Below, in pieces: positions 11,094-33,400 of a stretch of 64,000 nt of DNA. A model generated the notes under the pieces. It did no database searches, was not told the origin of the DNA, and worked only from the letters and a program-made list of their open reading frames with translations. A program made the translations under genes and the position numbers. Each line of letters begins with the position of its first letter. Position 1 is the stretch's first letter. The DNA is taken from contig CM030863.1 in assembly GCA_018105865.1 (NCBI GenBank), positions 3,501,601-3,565,600 on the forward strand, in the 5' to 3' direction. Source of the stretch: Metaphire vulgaris (lineage: Eukaryota; Annelida; Clitellata; Crassiclitellata; Megascolecidae).

Positions 11094-11271
11094 AGAGTGG
11101 CTCAGTAGAGTATGCCCTGTGTGATAATCACTGTAGACCATGCATTTGGGATAGCAAACTTCAATGATGCGTTGATTAAAATGATTTTCTAAACACAGTT
11201 TTTTTTTTCAAATGTGGTTCGAGTTTTAATGGGAATTTTGCTTAATTTTTTTAGCAATCGCAAACACAAAA

Positions 11272-11801
11272 ATGTGGTCAGGGCAGGATAAAGAAGAGTT
11301 ATTCGTATTCGTCTTGATCTTCGCTGTTTCATTCCTCATTTTCTGGAAATGGAAGAACAGCGTCAGCAAAAGAGGAGTCAGACTTCCTCCATCTCTTCCA
11401 TCGCTTCCCATCGTTGGTTCTCTGCCATTCATTCGCAATTTCGGCAATCTTCCAGAATTTCTAACGCAGAAGTCAAAACAGCTTGGACCTGTGTTCACTT
11501 TTCGCATTGGTGGCAAGTATGTGGCCGAAATTAAACCGAGTTTCATTATATCCATACATAGCAACAATGACAACAAAAAGAATAATAGTGCAGTGATGAC
11601 AACTGGCGTAGCGAAGGTTTCATGATTGCGGGCATCGTCGTTTTTACAGGACAACTTGGTCATACCCGACTAAGGCAGCGGTTCTCAAAATTTTTAGGAT
11701 TTCTTGAGTGGTGGTCGCTTAGAAACTTTTTTGATGATTCACGGGCCTTACAAATTTTTGAAATTTAAATTAACTGTACGGCGCTATATAAATTGTCCTG
11801 G

Positions 11802-11839
<38 letters not shown>

Positions 11840-13108
11840 TGTAAATAACACATAAGGTAAAGGTAAAGTTCATCCGTAGGCTCAGTGCCCGTAGGTGCCG
11901 GTACTGATCTCCGGTCTCATGGCCATCAGCCCATAGGTGGCTAAGCCATTTATCAGCGGACGGTGGCAAGTCATTCCGCCGATCCTATGGTTACCTTCGC
12001 AATGTTGCCATTGCTAGTCATTTTACCATCACGAAAAAGGCTGAGTCGACCTTTAGGGCTCCCATGTTCAGTTTGCTCAAGAAATAAAATCGCTAATCTT
12101 CTAGGTTCTTGCATTATAATTTATAATGTTACTAAGATTAAATAGTACATGTAATTTCTTAATTATCTTTTATATTTTATAAATTTATAATCTTCAATGG
12201 TGTGCAGTTGAACGCCCTATAAACAGTCATCTCTGCAGAATTCGTGTCTTTAGATTTATTTAGATTTTATGCCTCCCCAAGATACGAGAAAAACTCGGTT
12301 TCTAAAGAATGAAAACCGGTATAATTACACATTTTCTATTAATGATAAGAACGGTTTGTCATCAGTGCTAATGAGCAAATGCGTGTCATCGACATAAAGA
12401 TGGCAAGCAGCTGAGAAAAGAGAAGTGCTATGACTTTTCCTGTATCCAGCATAAACGTTTATAGAGGAGCAGTTTTGCAGAATAAAATTTTCTGCACGCT
12501 TACTGTTTAGACATTAAACGATTACGCCTTGAAAATTATCTATTTGTTCGTATGCATCGCGCGTTCAAGTTGTGATTGGAAATTTCAAAGCGAAATGGGT
12601 ATTCTACATAAAGGTAGCTAATGAATTCATGCATTCAAACTGTCAGGTTTTCATTTTCAATAATGTGTGTAACAGCATTAGAATAAAGGTGCTAGAAAGA
12701 TACACGATGGTAATAAGATCTATTGCTAAAGCCAAGTCAAAAGTCAAAGTTAAAGTCCTTACGGAGCCTCACGGGCTTATAGGGCGGCGCTGATCTCCGT
12801 TGCTATAGCCCTCAGCCAGGCGTGCAACACCACGAATACGGGCTAGTGTATCGCGTAGCGTGCCTGTTTGACTTATCGCAGGGATTTTTACCACTGCTAC
12901 TCATTTGATCACCACGAAAAAGGCTGAGTGGACCTTTAGGGCTCCTACGGGACTCAAACCCGCGACCTCCTGCTCCATTGACCAACGTTGTTACCACTCT
13001 GCTAACTTCCCGCCCCCAATCTATTGCTTAAGGTCCACCAATATTAGAAAACTCTTGTCAACAGTGGCTCTCTCGCAGAGCAAACCCTCCTGAACCACTT
13101 TAAGCCTC

Positions 13109-13175
<67 letters not shown>

Positions 13176-15921
13176 TTATTTTTTATTATAAATGGTGTGA
13201 TGATAGCTTGATTGAAATTCCAAGTAGGTTTATTTACAATGAAACATAGGAAAGCACAATACTTTGCAAATGTTGCCAATTGTAGCAATATTAACAGATT
13301 AAAATTATGTCCTGGAAGTTTTAATTAAAAACCTTTTCATAGATCCAAACTCTAAAGGAAGAAAGCTACATTCAGGCACGACTTACAAGTGCTGCTCACT
13401 TTTGCGGTGCAAGTTCCAATTGACAACATTGCCACGATTTATAAGCAATTCAAGTTATCATTTACTGTAGTTGTCATATACATGTATTTTCTTTAGGGTT
13501 ATACTAGCACTGAACAGCCAAAAGATGATCGAAAAGGCACTGTTGAAAAATTCCCGTTGGTTTTCTTCTAGACCTGAGGTATACATGGAAAAACTGAGCA
13601 ATCCAAAAAGCAAAGGTCTGTATACTTAATTGAAGAGACTATCTGATTTTCTTTATGATATCCCCCACTGGTCCATCCTCTACATAGCAGGGGAAGCTTC
13701 GTGCTATCAGTCACCTATGTAACTTATTTAGATGACTTATTTGGCATAATGAAACAATTAGAATTCGTTCTTCCGTGGTATAATTCTCTCCCCCTCCTCC
13801 ATTTTTCTGACTACACGTACAACCGTGCTGTTCATAGCAGTGGCGTAGCCAGGATTTCCCGAAGGAAATCCAACTTCCCAACTTCTAAAAATCCTGACAA
13901 GTAAAAAAAGAAAAGGTCATCACCTATTACTTAGCTTAAGTTAGTTAAATAGCTTTATGAGCGCGTTCAACTATATTCATATTTTTTCTTTGCTTCTTTT
14001 TTCTTTCTTGCAACCTTAAACCCTATTTTGGCGCTCCTTCACCCACAGAATAATAATACGCAGTAAACTTTTTGTTCGGGCAACCAAGGGGGTTTTAACC
14101 CCTTCCCCCTTGGCTTCCCCACTGATTCATAGCAGCGCACAGCTGTTTCCTTCGAACAGTGCAAGCATTGTTGTAGGCGATAAAAAACCTCTGCTTTTAT
14201 TGAAGGTTTGACTTTTCAAGATACAAATCCACAATGGAAGCAAAGTCAGCAACGGACTCTGTCTATTTTTAAAGAATTGGGATTTGGAGTCAAGAGCGTA
14301 ATGGAAGAAAGAATACTGAGAGAAGTCAGAGCAATGACAGAATACGTTCAGAACAAACGAGGAGAACCATTTGATCCAAGACAACTTTCCACTCTGGTGA
14401 CATCCAACGTCATCATGAACATCCTGTTTGGTCATAGGCTTGACTTCGAGCAAGGATTATCAGAGTTAATTGAAAACATTGATCGAATCGTACACCTAAT
14501 GGACACGACATATGATATTGCGCCGTTTTTGAAATATGTGCCTGCCTATCGCACGAAACTGAACGAGGTCGTTGATTGCAGTAGGAAAGCATTACAAGGA
14601 ATAGAGAAAGAAATTAAGCATAGTTTACGACGCCCAGATAACGATTGCTTTGTTCTGAGATATCTTGAAAAAGAACCAGATTGCGACAAGGAACAGTTGC
14701 ACTTTATACTTCGGGATTTGATCGCTGGAGGGACGGACACAACAGCAATAACTCTGCGCTGGCTACTGTTGGCTTTAGCTAACCATTTGGAAATTCAGAA
14801 GAAATTACAAGAGGACATTGACTCGATCATACACAGAGACCAATTCCCGACAATGCAAGACGAAATCAAGCTGCCCTATGTTCAAGCAACGATTCTGGAA
14901 CTATACCGATGGCGTACGCTGCTTCCAATGGGCGTGTTTCGGCAGACATCTTCAGATCTGTTTCTTGACGGTCTGTTCGTATGTTCTGGAACAACGGTAT
15001 GTGAATAATATGCACGAATACGTTTGGAGTGGTATCTGAGAGCCCGGCCAGTGGGGAAAAAGATTGTCACTTCTCTCTATAGTCAGTTACCCGATCCCTT
15101 GTCACTTAAAGAGAGGACAAGTCAGTAAGAAAATAATCAGAAAATCACTCATTTTACTACAAATACCACATTTAATACCTTAGAACTGTCGTTCTAAATA
15201 CGGATTACCTATATTTCTGCTCTTCTTTCGTTGAAATAGTTTTCTACGGGTGTGGTATATATTTTAAGACGCGTTCGCAAAGAAAGAAAGGCGTCTTGCT
15301 CAACCTTTTTCATCCGGGGTTGCCACCGGCTATGATGTTTTCTAAGTCATAATTATATTTGGTCTATTTATCGTTTTATGTCTATTTGCTCAGTGAAAGG
15401 ATGCTGTGTGATAATTATTATATCTTTAATTAAAACTAATTGATTGTTCGCGTATGTGGTATCCGTTGGGAATTTCCCCTGTTTTTATGTTCCTAGCAGA
15501 CACCGTAATTGAATGGATTAAGGAGTTAAATGCAGTTACCACCTTAATGGTTCGGTTGTCAATTGAAGGGCCCAGAGGAATAAGGAAGTAAATCCAGTTA
15601 CCCCATTAGTGGTGAAAATATCAGTTGAAGGGCCCGGTGAAATAAGGAAGTAAATGCAGTTACCCCTCTTAAAGTTATTGATACTTAAACCATTGGGGGT
15701 CGGATACAGTTACCTCCTTATTCCACCCAGCCATTCAATGGTGGATTCATGTTTGCGGTTAGGGTTACTTAGTGTCAAATGCCTTTAGGTAATCGCTAAT
15801 CTACACGGTGCTCACAATGATCCGATTGAATGGGGTGATCCGGAAGTATTTCGGCCAGAAAGATTCTTGGACAAGAACAGAAACGTCATACACAAAGATT
15901 TGGTCATTCCCTTCTCACTTG
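11272..15921 (+). CDS. cytochrome P450 (clan 2-like), 3' exon(s) missing
   Basis: Four exons join in phase: 11272-11516 (donor GTATGT), 13497-13615 (acceptor TTCTTTAG), 14206-14996 (donor GTATGT) and 15789-15921 (donor GTCAGT). They total about 429 codons. Visible parts: an N-terminal membrane anchor (LFVFVLIFAVSFLIFW), a proline-rich hinge (LPPSLPSLPIVGSLP), the C-helix (NPQWKQSQQR), the I-helix oxygen-activation motif AGGTDTT near residues 295-301, K-helix ExxR (E353-L-Y-R356) and FRPERF near 406-411. Such enzymes are heme monooxygenases of the endoplasmic reticulum; the substrate cannot be told. The order and the large third exon resemble CYP2/CYP17-type families. Exon 4 stops at VIPFSLG, just before the expected Cys heme ligand (FxxGxRxCxG). 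No such exon was found up to the next gene at 20430, so this is either a truncated gene or one whose last exon was lost or lies in unassembled repeat. A pseudogene is possible, although the four exons have no stop. Confidence 0.88.
11676..11838 (+). mobile_element. hAT 5' end fragment, then LINE 3' end with (AAT)n
   Basis: CAGCGGTTCTCAAAATTTTT at 11676 resembles the Charlie-type hAT terminus (CAGTGGTTCTCAA). The stretch 11775-11803 reads GGCGCTATATAAATTGTCC, the LINE 3' terminal motif of this window, and passes directly into (AAT)n at 11803-11838. Both lie in P450 intron 1. Confidence 0.6.
11850..12090 (-). mobile_element. SINE body copy
   Basis: The sequence shares blocks with the SINE at 12733-13017: GCTGATCTCCG-like, ATGGCCATCAGCC-like, and CACGAAAAAGGCTGAGTCGACCTTTAGGGCTCC. 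Its tail is (AAGGTA)n at 11850-11865. The tRNA-like head is missing or eroded past 12070. It lies in P450 intron 1. Confidence 0.6.
12733..13017 (-). mobile_element. tRNA-derived SINE
   Basis: On the minus strand the 5' end (13017-12950) reads like a tRNA. TTAGCAGAGTGGT matches an RNA polymerase III box A, and GGTTTGAGTCCCG matches box B with normal spacing. A tRNA-unrelated body follows (GGAGCCCTAAAGGTCCACTC, then a GGCTGAGGGCTATAGC region) and a 3' tail of degenerate TTTGAC repeats at 12750-12733. Related bodies occur at 11850-12090 and 29150-29290, which supports a dispersed family. The tRNA-like head lacks a full acceptor stem and is not a working tRNA gene. Confidence 0.72.
13110..13174. 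repeat. (AAT)n microsatellite
   Basis: Uninterrupted AAT units in P450 intron 1, preceded by CCTGAACCACTTTAAGCCT. Similar flanks occur beside (AAT)n at 47340 and at 63840 without a repeat, which points to another retroelement tail. Confidence 0.95.
13838..14124. mobile_element. hAT-type MITE, CAGTGGCGTAGCCAG termini
   Basis: The 287-bp element starts CAGTGGCGTAGCCAGGATTT and ends CTTGGCTTCCCCACTG, with duplication GTTCATAG/ATTCATAG (13830-13837 and 14125-14132, one mismatch). It contains TGACAAG, A-rich, GGTCATCACC at 13895-13923. It lies in P450 intron 2, ending about 80 bp before exon 3. Confidence 0.88.
15516..15720. repeat. degenerate ~62-bp tandem repeat in P450 intron 3
   Basis: AGTTAAATGCAGTTACC, AAGTAAATCCAGTTACC and AAGTAAATGCAGTTACC occur at about 15523, 15585 and 15647, separated by copies of TCAGTTGAAGGGCCC. 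There are about three units with internal changes. Confidence 0.7.
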
Positions 15922-16156
15922 GTCAGTGTCTCATTCTGTCACGGTGTGGAAAATAACCAAGATTTTTAAGGCATAGTCATATTCGAATTTTGGGTAGGCT
16001 TATAGGTTGATAAGAACATTTGCACCCAATAAATCTACTAAAATGTTTTGTAAATTTGTTGAAACCTAAGTTTCATTAGGATTGTGGATCTAATATCTCT
16101 GTTAGCTAATGTTTAAATATATCTACGCAAAATAATGGGTTCTTAATAACTGAGAT

Positions 16157-16360
16157 GCCGCATTAGGGGTTCATTGCAGCGGTCATGTTTTCAGCTTTCT
16201 GCTCGCATTGTGACAGTTGGTAAGGTTTTAAATAAGACTGAATCACAGAATTCATTTCATACAAAAAATTGGAAACACTAAGAACGTCGTTGTATTGTAG
16301 GACGCCGCTCCTGTCTTGGTGAAATATTGGCCAGGGCCGAAATTTTCCTTCTTCTGACAA
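16157..16360 (-). other. unassigned open frame downstream of P450
   Basis: A 65-residue minus frame (FRPWPIFHQDRSGVLQYND...LSQCEQKAENM) has exon-like composition, but no family was recognised. Its end, CGCTGCAATGAACCC, is repeated at about 16985-17010, so it may belong to a dispersed repeat. Function unknown. Confidence 0.2.
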
Positions 16361-16513
16361 GTGTGGTTCAGAGATTCAATGTTCTGCCGCCAGAGGGGCA
16401 GGATAAAGTGAACGATAAAATCGAGATGCCGATAAAAATGGTAATATCTCCCGAACCATTTGCCGTACGCTTGATCGACAGATCTTGAACTTTACGCACA
16501 GGAGAGAACAAAC

Positions 16514-16694
16514 CAGGGATATTTTTACACCCTCTAACACCCCAACGTCCCCCAATTTGAGACCCACACCCCAAGACCCCCAAATCTGAGCCTATGATGA
16601 CCTTTTTTGCTTGTCAGGTTTATCCGGTAAGGATGGACCCCCCCAAAAAAAAAAATCGACACTCCCCAAATGTATAATCCTAGAAATAACCCTG
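16514..16694. mobile_element. small hAT-type MITE, CAGGG termini
   Basis: The 181-bp element starts CAGGGATATTTTTACACC and ends TAGAAATAACCCTG, with duplication GAACAAAC/GAATAAAC (16506-16513 and 16695-16702, one mismatch). It carries TGATGACC, T-run, GCTTGTCA at 16595-16617, the shared module in reverse orientation. Confidence 0.85.
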
Positions 16695-17029
16695 GAATAA
16701 ACACATACTGGAACTGATAGCCTAATTCTAAGCTACACATTTGGATTTTGTTTCATTTTTCGAAATTTTATCAATATGCATGTAGATTCACGCATCGCAC
16801 TGAGATGTAGCAGGCGACAACTCTGACAGGTTTGCTCGCTCGAGTTGTATTTTGCGTTTAGAATTGTGTATAAATTATACGACGTCGATCTTGGACAATT
16901 TAGGAATGAACAACCTGACCAAGTTGGCAGTTGTTTTTATCAGCTTCGAACCCGATACCCCTCGATTCATGGACAAGAATCGTATACCACATTAGGGTTC
17001 ATTGCAGCGGAAGACGAAAAGGAGGGTCG

Positions 17030-17145
17030 GCCCGTTGTTACGTCATATTTTAGGGGTCTGACTTTTTGTTACGTCGCGTTACGAAGGGGAGGGGGGCCAA
17101 AAAAGTTCCAAAATCGCGTTATGTCATTTATGGACGACCCCTTAT
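17030..17145. mobile_element. Harbinger-like end fragment
   Basis: ACTTTTTGTTACGTCGCGTTACGAAGG and ATTTATGGACGACCCC match the right ends of the GGGGCCGTCC elements at 44463-44953 and 45921-46338. TTA follows. The left end could not be defined. Confidence 0.5.
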
Positions 17146-17422
17146 GAGCAAGAAAAAATTTCATGTCTTTCTTTCTTTTGCCAACTGTAAAAGCGTTACT
17201 ATAGTGCCCTGTCATAATGGCAAAGCGACACATTCCCATTATTCTTTGTAAATGTCATCTAATTTTCCGCATCACGCGTTTCAGCTTCTCGCATTAATTT
17301 ATTGTAAGGAATATAAATATCAAAATTGAAGCAACTGTCTAAGACTATTATGAATTTCTCTGGAATTCGAAGATGCAGATGCTTTACCAGTCGAATAAAT
17401 TTCTAGCTAGAGACACATAGTG

Positions 17423-17744
17423 CAGTGGCGGTTTCAGGATTTCTTGGTGGGGGATGAAATGAATTTATAGGAAGTTGGTGGGGGGAGATGAAAAGAGATG
17501 GAAAAATCATAAAAACTTTGCTGAAAAAGGCTGACAAAAGAGAATTTTCCCCTAATTTTACTACACTTTTACCGAAAAATGGGGTGACAAGCAAGAAATA
17601 GGTCATCCGCAGGTTTTCCCCGTAGTGTTTTATTAGGCTTTTACCCAAAAATAAGTAAAAAAATAGGTGTTTAACAAGCGAAAAAAGTCCGGAAGTCCGA
17701 TGGGGGATGCATCCCCACTCATCCCCCACGTGGAACCGCCACTG
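17423..17744. mobile_element. hAT-type MITE, CAGTGGCGGTT termini
   Basis: The 322-bp element starts CAGTGGCGGTTTCAGGATTT and ends CACGTGGAACCGCCACTG, flanked by a perfect 8-bp duplication ACATAGTG (17415-17422 and 17745-17752). The internal module TGACAAGCAAGAAATAGGTC lies at 17585-17604. A longer relative with a nested insertion is at 36293-36934. Confidence 0.93.
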
Positions 17745-17940
17745 ACATAGTGTATGAGTTATAGGCCTATTATAGTTTTATTAGTGTGCAGGTGTTTTGC
17801 CAATCGAATAAATCTCTAGCTATTGATACCTAGTGAAGTATTTATGACATAGTTTGATTAATACCGTTGATAGCACAACTAGCAACTAAATCATTCAAGA
17901 TTGCACGAGCTGTGTCACATGTATACGAAATGAATGATCG

Positions 17941-20150
17941 CCCAGACATCAATACAGAATAAAATTTGACTTACGCGCCAAGTTTCCCTCCATTCGTTTT
18001 AATTCTCATCTTAATATATCACAGATTGTGAATTTATCTTTTGTCATTTGACAACGGATGACAGTTTTCATTCAGCACAGTTTAAACCGTGCGTCCATTT
18101 CAACAATATTTCATTGCGATGTCATTATTGACGGTGATGGTGATGGTATGATTGATAATATTATTATTGCCAGCCCAGACATCAATACAGAATACAATTT
18201 GACTTACGCGCCAAGTTTCCCTCCTTTCGTTTTAATTCTCATCTTAATATATCACAGATTGTGAATTTATCTTTTGTCATTTGACAACGGATGACAGTTT
18301 TCATTCAGCACAGATTAAACCGTGCGTCCATTTCAACAATATTTCATTGCGATGTCATTATTGACGGTGATGGTGATGGTATGATTGATAATATTATTAT
18401 TGCCAGCCCAGACATCAATACAGAATACAATTTGACTTACGCGCCAAGTTTCCCTCCTTTCGTTTTAATTCTCATCTTAATATATCACAGATTGTGAATT
18501 TATCTTTTGTCATTTGACAACGGATGACAGTTTTCATTCAGCACAGATTAAACCGTGCGTCCATTTCAACAATATTTCATTGCGATGTCATTATTGACGG
18601 TGATGGTGATGGTATGATTGATAATATTATTATTGCCAGCCCAGACATCAATACAGAATACAATTTGACTTACGCGCCAAGTTTCCCTCCTTTCGTTTTA
18701 ATTCTCATCTTAATATATCACAGATTGTGAATTTATCTTTTGTCATTTGACAACGGATGACAGTTTTCATACAGCACAGATTAAACCGTGCGTCCATTTC
18801 AACAACAATATTTCATTGCGATGTCATTATTGACGGTGATGGTGATGGTATGATTGATAATATTATTATTGCCAGCCCAGACATCAATACAGAATACAAT
18901 TTGACTTACGCGCCAAGTTTCCCTCCTTTCGTTTTAATTCTCATCTTAATATATCACAGATTGTGAATTTATCTTTTGTCATTTGACAACGGATGACAGT
19001 TTTCATTCAGCACAGATTAAACCGTGCGTCCATTTCAACAATATTTCATTGCGATGTCATTATTGACGGTGATGGTGATGGTATGATTGATAATATTATT
19101 ATTGCCAGCCCAGACATCAATACAGAATACAATTTGACTTACGCGCCAAGTTTCCCTCCTTTCGTTTTAATTCTCATCTTAATATATCACAGATTGTGAA
19201 TTTATCTTTTGTCATTTGACAACGGATGACAGTTTTCATTCAGCACAGATTAAACCGTGCGTCCATTTCAACAATATTTCATTGCGATGTCATTATTGAC
19301 GGTGATGGTGATGGTATGATTGATAATATTATTATTGCCAGCCCAGACATCAATACAGAATACAATTTGACTTACGCGCCAAGTTTCCCTCCTTTCGTTT
19401 TAATTCTCATCTTAATATATCACAGATTGTGAATTTATCTTTTGTCATTTGACAACGGATGACAGTTTTCATTCAGCACAGATTAAACCGTGCGTCCATT
19501 TCAACAATATTTCATTGCGATGTCATTATTGACGGTGATGGTGATGGTATGATTGATAATATTATTATTGCCAGCCCAGACATCAATACAGAATACAATT
19601 TGACTTACGCGCCAAGTTTCCCTCCTTTCGTTTTAATTCTCATCTTAATATATCACAGATTGTGAATTTATCTTTTGTCATTTGACAACGGATGAAGTTT
19701 TCATTCAGCACAGATTAAACCGTGCGTCCATTTCAACAATATTTCATTGCGATGTCGGTGATGGTGATGGTATGATTGATAATATTATTGACGGTGATGA
19801 ATACAATTTGACTTGGTATGATTGATAATATATCACAGATTTGAATTTATCTTTTGTCATTTGACAACGGATGACAGTTTTCATTCAGCACAGATTAACA
19901 TTTCAATACATTGCGATGTCAATACGGTGATGGTGAATTTGACTTACGCGCCAAGTTTCCCTCCTTTCGTTTTAATTCTCATCTTAATATATCACAGATT
20001 GTGAATTTATCTTTTGTCATTTGACAACGGATGACAGTTTTCATTCAGCACAGATTAAACCGTGCGTCCATTTCAACAATATTTCATTGCGATGTCATTA
20101 TTGACGGTGATGGTGATGGTATGATTGATAATACTGTTATTGATGGTGAC
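17941..20150. repeat. 233-bp tandem repeat array (about nine units)
   Basis: Repeat starts marked by ATGACAGTTTTCATTCAGC occur at 18058, 18291, 18524, 18757, 18993, 19226 and 19459. The spacing is 233 bp, with one unit of 236 owing to a 3-bp insertion. Full units are almost identical to each other. The left edge is a partial, slightly diverged unit and the right end (19690-20130) holds shortened, rearranged units. Each unit contains a GGTGATGGTGATGG core. The repeated 68-residue frame is a by-product: 233 is not a multiple of three and each frame stops at the unit end. The array separates the P450 from the next gene. Confidence 0.97.
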
Positions 20151-20343
20151 TGAAACCTTAATGGAATTCAATTTCAAGGCAAACAAAGGCTTCGAACATA
20201 AAATATTATGCAATAATAGAAATTTTAGTCCTATGCAGGTGTCTTCCGGTCATAAAATATTCGCATAATGGCAATCTAAGCTTATTAAAGGCGCAAACGA
20301 TTTGCACATAGGCCCTAATGCCTTATATCAGATTTGAGTAGCC

Positions 20344-20350
20344 TATAAAG
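20344..20350 (+). promoter_or_regulatory. TATA box of the VWC-like gene
   Basis: TATAAAG (in CCTATAAAGG) lies 86 bp before the ATG at 20430, leaving room for a 5' UTR of roughly 55 nt if initiation is about 30 bp downstream. It starts about 190 bp past the 233-bp repeat array. Inferred from sequence and spacing only. Confidence 0.5.
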
Positions 20351-20429
20351 GTTCTTTGAAGAAACAGGAATTCACTCGCTGCAGAGAAAGTTTCTTTACT
20401 GATTGTCAGCGTCTTCCAATAGTCATACG

Positions 20430-32085
<11,656 letters not shown>

Positions 32086-32173
32086 ACATGCTTTGACAAT
32101 TGACGAATACTTTATGCTAAATTCATGATCAGTGTAGTTGAGAATTGCATCTAAGTGTATTATTTAGGTCACA

Positions 32174-32353
32174 CAGTGGCGGCTCAACCGGGGGGTGGCC
32201 CGTGCCCCCCTATTGAGTGCCTGCCCCTAGTGCCCTCCAGTTGGGACCTATACTTAATGCTACATACATTAAACAACAAATGGTTGGCCCTCCATGATTA
32301 GAAGTTGCCACCCCCAACGGCCCCCCACTTGCCAAATCCTAGAGCCGCCACTG
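32174..32353. mobile_element. hAT-type MITE, CAGTGGCGGCTCAAC termini
   Basis: The 180-bp element starts CAGTGGCGGCTCAACCGG and ends CCTAGAGCCGCCACTG. Flanks AGGTCACA and AGGCTACG agree only in part. It lies about 90 bp after the VWC-like stop codon. Confidence 0.75.
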
Positions 32354-32979
32354 AGGCTACGCGATAATTTTACTTAGACAAGTAAAGAATTTAACCTGGC
32401 TTATACACTGTAGATGATTTATCTACTGGATTATTTTAAAGCGATTGTGTAAACCAATGGACATCCACTTCATCACTATCCAAGACTTTAAAATCAATAA
32501 TTATAAAATATTTGCAAAAAGACTTCTCGTCTATTTTACTGAGCTATGCTGCTATCCGCACACACACGCACACACACGCACACACAATTTTTCGATTTTT
32601 CGCAAGTTAAAGAGTATGTCAGTATGTTTTGCCCAGGGGCGCCGGATACCCTCGCTATGCCTCTTGTTCGAACCCGCTACCTTCCAATTACATGACAAGT
32701 ATCGTACCACTATTCTCTATAGGGATTATGGAATACCCTTGCGATGCAGTATATTGCTCAAGTTAGTTTAATTTTGGGTATTCATTGTTCCAGTTATAAT
32801 ACAAGTGAAGCAGTCGAATTTCCTGTTCCGTTTGATGGCGCATAAGCTGGACGCATGCATTTCGTTATTTATAATTTTCATTTGCTAAACGTTGTACTGA
32901 TGGCTATATTAGCCTAAAATACCGGTAGATAATTATATTCATAATGCAGGAAAAAGGATCACCTTTATGTTATACACAG

Positions 32980-33400
32980 CCGCGAGTTGTAAAATACGTA
33001 TATAAGGATTTCAAGATCGTGGACAGTAAATGGATGGTTACTTGTAACAAATGTAACAAACGCATCCTATTAGATAAGCTCTCAGTTACAATGCAACATT
33101 GCTGTTGATTAGACTGTGTTTTACAATATTATTTTTATTCCTTTTTAAATTTTGTGATTTGAATAGAAATCAATTTGGGTTATTCCCTTTTTGACTTTTT
33201 ATGACAGAGTTCGGTCCTTGTCCTTGATTCTTGTCCTTAGGGGTCCGTTTTTGGGGTCCTTGTGCCTGTTTGTTCGGTCCTCGTCCTGGTGCGGGTCATT
33301 GTCCTTAACCTCGTCCTGGTTAGGTCTGTCTTTCGCCTTGTCCTCGTCCTTGAGGGGGTCAATCCTTGTTAACATCACTGCCATCTTGTCCTATTAGTAT
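32980..33400. repeat. three-copy dispersed repeat ending in GTCCTTGTCC runs
   Basis: AAGTGTAACAAACGCATCC, GCTCTCAGTCACAATGCAA and a CGGTCCTTGTCCTTGATCC tail occur here, at 39910-40260 and at 48470-48770. Two copies belong to the segmental duplication. The third, at 39910, is an extra copy inside copy A. It may be a minisatellite-tailed element; no coding potential. Confidence 0.7.

Noticed and set aside
12940..13017. Functional tRNA gene on the minus strand
   Set aside because: Box A and box B are present, but no full cloverleaf or acceptor stem pairing is seen and the unit continues into a SINE body.
18058..20004. Eight near-identical 60-69-residue open frames as a small-protein gene family
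   Set aside because: They arise once per 233-bp repeat unit, have no splice or promoter signals, and the unit length is not a multiple of three.
17941..20150. CRISPR-like array
   Set aside because: Units are head-to-tail identical with no variable spacers, and the genome is eukaryotic.
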